From a bacterium (GTDB lineage: Bacteria; Myxococcota; UBA727; JAUIJE01), in assembly GCA_030431455.1 (NCBI GenBank), contig JAUIJE010000020.1, positions 62,001 to 126,000 of the forward strand: a stretch of DNA of 64,000 nucleotides. Reading direction: 5' to 3'. The translations under genes and the position numbers were made by a program. The notes under the pieces are model-generated. The model did not search any database and was not told where the DNA came from. It worked only from the letters and a program-made list of their open reading frames with translations. Below, piece after piece: positions 61,653 through 64,000 of this stretch; positions within the stretch are counted from its first letter, which is position 1; the number at the start of each line of letters is the position of its first letter.

Positions 61653-62717
61653 ATGCAACGGTTGGGAATTGTGTTCGCGGTGGTGCTCGGGTTGGTCCCG
61701 GGGTTGGCCTTGACCGCGTGTCCGGGGAGCACCGGGGATGGCGATGGGGACGGCGACGGTGATGGGGACGGCGACGGTGACGGCGACGGTGATGGGGACG
61801 GTGATGGGGACGGCGACGGGGACGGGGACGGCGATGGCGATGGCGACGGGGATGGGGACGGGGACCCGATGTTGCGCGGGCCGTGTGCGCCCGCCGACCG
61901 CGTGGGCGCGTTTTCGGTCAGTGACCAGGGAACGTTCTCGTCGGTGAGCGGGAGCGTCGCCGACGGGGTGGTCCCGGTGACGATCCTCACCGAGGTCGAC
62001 ACCGAGGGCGCGTGCCGGTTGATGCGGCGCGAAAATCCCTTCTGCAACCCGCCGTGCGGGCCGAACGAGACCTGCGACTTTGACGGCACGTGCTTGCCCT
62101 ATCCGCTCAACCAAGACGTGGGCACGGTCACCGTCGATGGGCTGCTCGTCGACGTGAGCATGGACCCCGTGGTCCCGGGCAACTCGTACTTTGACACATC
62201 GGTGCCGCACCCCGCGTTCGATCCGGGGGCGGCGATCACCGTGACCGCGGCCGGCTCCGACAACCACGCCGGCTTTACCCTATATGGGCACGGCATCACC
62301 TCCCTCGAAGGGGTGGTCGAGAACCTCGAGATCGAGGACGGTCAACCGCTCGACGTGACCTGGACCGCCGGCGACGACCCCGACGAACGCATGCGGGTGT
62401 CGATCAACATCGACCAGCACGGCAACTCCCCCATCACCCTGTTCTGTGACTGGACCGATTCGGGCCAAGGCACGGTGCCCGCGTCGTTGGTGAGTCAACT
62501 GGTCAACGCCGGGGTCACCGGCTTCCCCAACGCCGACCTCGTGCGGTTGAGCGAAGACCACGTCGAGCACGACTTCGGCTGCATCGAGTTCACGGTCAAC
62601 GCCCCGCGGGGCTTGGACGGCTTCACCGTGGCCGGTCACACCCCGTGCAACAACAACGCGCAGTGCCCCGACGGCCAAGTGTGCAACGTGCCGATCAACA
62701 CCTGCGAAGACCCGTGA
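61653..62717 (+). CDS. Lipoprotein with Gly-Asp linker and unknown beta-rich domain
   Basis: 354 residues, GAGAGGG site upstream of ATG 61653. Signal and lipobox: GIVFAVVLGLVPGLALTAC. A 22-unit Gly-Asp repeat (residues 28-71) follows at once, then a domain with SVADGVVPVTILTEVDTEGAC, a Cys module (NPFCNPPCGPNETCDFDGTC), and a C-terminal Cys-rich finger (PCNNNAQCPDGQVCNVPINTC). No family recognised. It lies directly between the dikinase-like and phosphatase genes and converges with the latter (10 nt between stops). Confidence 0.82.
   Translation: MQRLGIVFAVVLGLVPGLALTACPGSTGDGDGDGDGDGDGDGDGDGDGDGDGDGDGDGDGDGDGDGDGDGDPMLRGPCAPADRVGAFSVSDQGTFSSVSGSVADGVVPVTILTEVDTEGACRLMRRENPFCNPPCGPNETCDFDGTCLPYPLNQDVGTVTVDGLLVDVSMDPVVPGNSYFDTSVPHPAFDPGAAITVTAAGSDNHAGFTLYGHGITSLEGVVENLEIEDGQPLDVTWTAGDDPDERMRVSINIDQHGNSPITLFCDWTDSGQGTVPASLVSQLVNAGVTGFPNADLVRLSEDHVEHDFGCIEFTVNAPRGLDGFTVAGHTPCNNNAQCPDGQVCNVPINTCEDP
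61734..61865 (+). repeat. Gly-Asp coding repeat, 22 dipeptides
   Basis: 132 nt of GGN-GAY hexamers encoding residues 28-71 of the lipoprotein. Same design as at 41562, 58160 and 59635. Confidence 0.95.
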
Positions 62718-62727
62718 TCGACCGCGG

Positions 62728-63741
62728 TCAGCCTTCGTCCGCGCCGGCCAAGGACGCGGCGAAGGTGTGCACCGCCGCTTCCTGGCTCGCGGTCTCGACC
62801 GAGCCGGGGCGCAGCGCGCGCACATGGGCCAGGGCCTCGTCGGCGGTCATGCCCTGGTGCACAAAGTACGCAGCCAAGAACGTGCCCGTGCGGCCCATGC
62901 CGCCCAAACAGTGGACAGCCACCGCGCCGTCGTCGGCGTAGGCGGCCTCGACCTCTTCGATGAAGGTGCCGAGCTGGGCTTGGCTGGGCGCGGTGAAGTC
63001 GGGCACCGGCAAGCGCACGTGGCGCAGGCCGTGCGCCTCGACCAGCGCGCTGTCGACGGTCCACTCGGTGAGCGACACCAACACGGTCACGCCCTCGCTG
63101 GCCAAGGCCTGCAAGCTTGGCTCGAGCCGGGTGGTGCGAAACCCGGTGCCCGCGGCCCCGGCCAAACGGTGCGCGTCGACCCAGGAAAAGCCCGGGATGG
63201 TGGCGCGGGCATCGGGCTCGAGAATCAGCGGCACGCGGGCCTCGTCGGGGTGGGCGTCATCGTAGGCGTCGAGCAACGAGAATACCGCCGCGGGGGCATC
63301 GACGTAGACCGCGTGGTGGTCGTCGTCGCGCCAGCGGTGGCGCACATCCGCGGGGCTGGCCGACAAGCGGGCGGTGGACGCGGGGAGCGCGAGCAGCCCG
63401 TCGTCGTCACGCTGGGCGAGCGAATCGACCACCGACCACGGAAAGAAGGTGAGCGCGGGGGTGGCGAGGCCGGCCTGGTGCACGGCGAGCCAGGTGGCGG
63501 CGCGGATGCCGTACGCGTCGGCGGCGGCGCAGGGCGTGTCGAACGCGGCCGCGAGACCGGGCAGGTCGGTCACGGGATGGGGCGCGTGGTCGACGACAAT
63601 GTCGGGACAGAATGCGGACTGTTCGATCAGGACCCGGACCGACGGGTGCGCGGGGCCGTCGATGGCCGCGCCCAGCTCACCGCTGGGCCAGCTGCCGCAG
63701 CCCGCGACCAGGGAGATCAGAACCAGAGAGACCGCACGCAC
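62728..63741 (-). CDS. Lipoprotein dual-specificity / tyrosine phosphatase
   Basis: 337 residues from GTG 63741. Lipobox SLVLISLVAGC. The C-terminal half is a Cys-dependent phosphatase: signature HCLGGMGRTG (H-C-x5-R) after VAV, and a general-acid candidate Asp in RLPVPDFTAPSQ. The N-terminal half (residues 25-185) is a domain of unknown function. Lipid anchoring puts it outside the inner membrane. It could remove phosphate from protein or from carbohydrate, as the glucan phosphatases of the same superfamily do. Opposite strand to the dikinase-like gene but only 1.1 kb away. Confidence 0.9.
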   Translation of the reverse strand: MRAVSLVLISLVAGCGSWPSGELGAAIDGPAHPSVRVLIEQSAFCPDIVVDHAPHPVTDLPGLAAAFDTPCAAADAYGIRAATWLAVHQAGLATPALTFFPWSVVDSLAQRDDDGLLALPASTARLSASPADVRHRWRDDDHHAVYVDAPAAVFSLLDAYDDAHPDEARVPLILEPDARATIPGFSWVDAHRLAGAAGTGFRTTRLEPSLQALASEGVTVLVSLTEWTVDSALVEAHGLRHVRLPVPDFTAPSQAQLGTFIEEVEAAYADDGAVAVHCLGGMGRTGTFLAAYFVHQGMTADEALAHVRALRPGSVETASQEAAVHTFAASLAGADEG

Positions 63742-63846
63742 TCGATCACTGTAGCATTCGGCCGGCGGCCTTCCGGGCCGGCCCGCGGACCTGCAGCTGG
63801 AGCTGTAACAGGATGAAAATAAAGGATTTTTCTGGTCGCGACCCGC

Positions 63847-64000
63847 TCAGAAAATCTGGGTGCAGATGTACCGGTTCTCGGTCGCACAGTTGACGTCGTT
63901 CCAGCCCCCGTCCTCGCTGCGCAGGAGCTCGACGCAGTCTTCGGCCCCGCCGACGAGGGGGTCGTTGGGTTCGCCCGGCGCCCAATGCTCGTACACCGGG
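63847..64000 (-). CDS. C-type lectin-like domain protein, C-terminal fragment
   Basis: The last 50 codons of a minus-strand gene whose start lies beyond the window, too short to stand out by length. The translation ends WAPGEPND...EDCVELLR...GGWNDVNCATENRYICTQIF. This is the C-terminal half of a C-type lectin domain with the Ca2+-binding EPN and WND motifs intact (mannose-type) and the two conserved Cys of the long disulfide. It should bind sugar or another ligand. The 105 nt to the phosphatase start could hold that gene's promoter. Confidence 0.82.
   Translation of the reverse strand, partial: PVYEHWAPGEPNDPLVGGAEDCVELLRSEDGGWNDVNCATENRYICTQIF

Noticed and set aside
1-64000. tRNA, rRNA, insertion sequence or phage genes
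   Set aside because: None recognisable by reading; a tRNAscan-SE and ISfinder run would settle this, and any hit would change the summary.

Overview
The window is 64 kb of very GC-rich, gene-dense DNA (roughly 70% G+C by eye) with strongly GC-biased third codon positions. It looks like chromosome of a predatory or social member of the Myxococcota. The reasons are many lipoproteins with Gly-Asp repeat linkers, a Myxococcus-type Cys-rich repeat lipoprotein, a protein with a MYXO-CTERM-like tail, caspase and NtrC-type regulators, and large oxygenase gene sets. No rRNA, tRNA, CRISPR array, transposase or phage gene was seen. This placement is inference.

Layout. 1-3053 (minus): a membrane protein, an ECF sigma factor, a DUF4384-like membrane protein and a secreted caspase-like protease, all translationally overlapped. 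3159-9831: acyl-CoA dehydrogenase, penicillin-acylase-type lipoprotein, YccF protein and the tRNA thiolase TtcA. 10043-16490: small unknown genes, one broken by a frameshift, plus GNAT, transglutaminase and VWA proteins. 16556-23483: MscS channel, then a divergent pair made of an NtrC-like regulator lacking the GAFTGA loop and a diguanylate cyclase. The cyclase is coupled to a small family-A DNA polymerase.

23501-28986 (minus) holds a lipid-type operon: fatty-acid/sterol hydroxylase, hexapeptide acyltransferase, GH3-type adenylating enzyme and a lipoprotein. 29089-32025 has a CoA-transferase, purine nucleoside phosphorylase and the MYXO-CTERM protein. 32022-38601 (minus) is a seven-gene oxidative operon: two Rieske oxygenases, a [2Fe-2S] ferredoxin, two ferritin-like diiron proteins, a GNAT-fold protein and an HExxH lipoprotein.

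38865-49297 has an MshEN-domain protein, a PlsC acyltransferase, a CrcB fluoride channel, large surface lipoproteins, a receiver protein and a TonB-like protein. 49307-57597 has a Cys-rich lipoprotein, a TetR-AmpG-MBL operon, an ArsR-SRPBCC pair, a TPR protein and a zinc-finger anti-sigma-like protein. 57818-64000 is an envelope cluster: a beta-propeller lipoprotein, a lipoprotein dikinase with the domain order of glucan water dikinase, another GD lipoprotein, a lipoprotein dual-specificity phosphatase and the end of a C-type lectin domain. Together these suggest a surface phosphorylation/dephosphorylation system, possibly acting on glycans.

Genes on one strand are commonly chained by ATGA, GTGA or TGATG overlaps, so most clusters above are probably operons. 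A short motif related to TGCAGNNRCATTG recurs more than twenty times, mostly inside genes, on both strands and in several reading frames.
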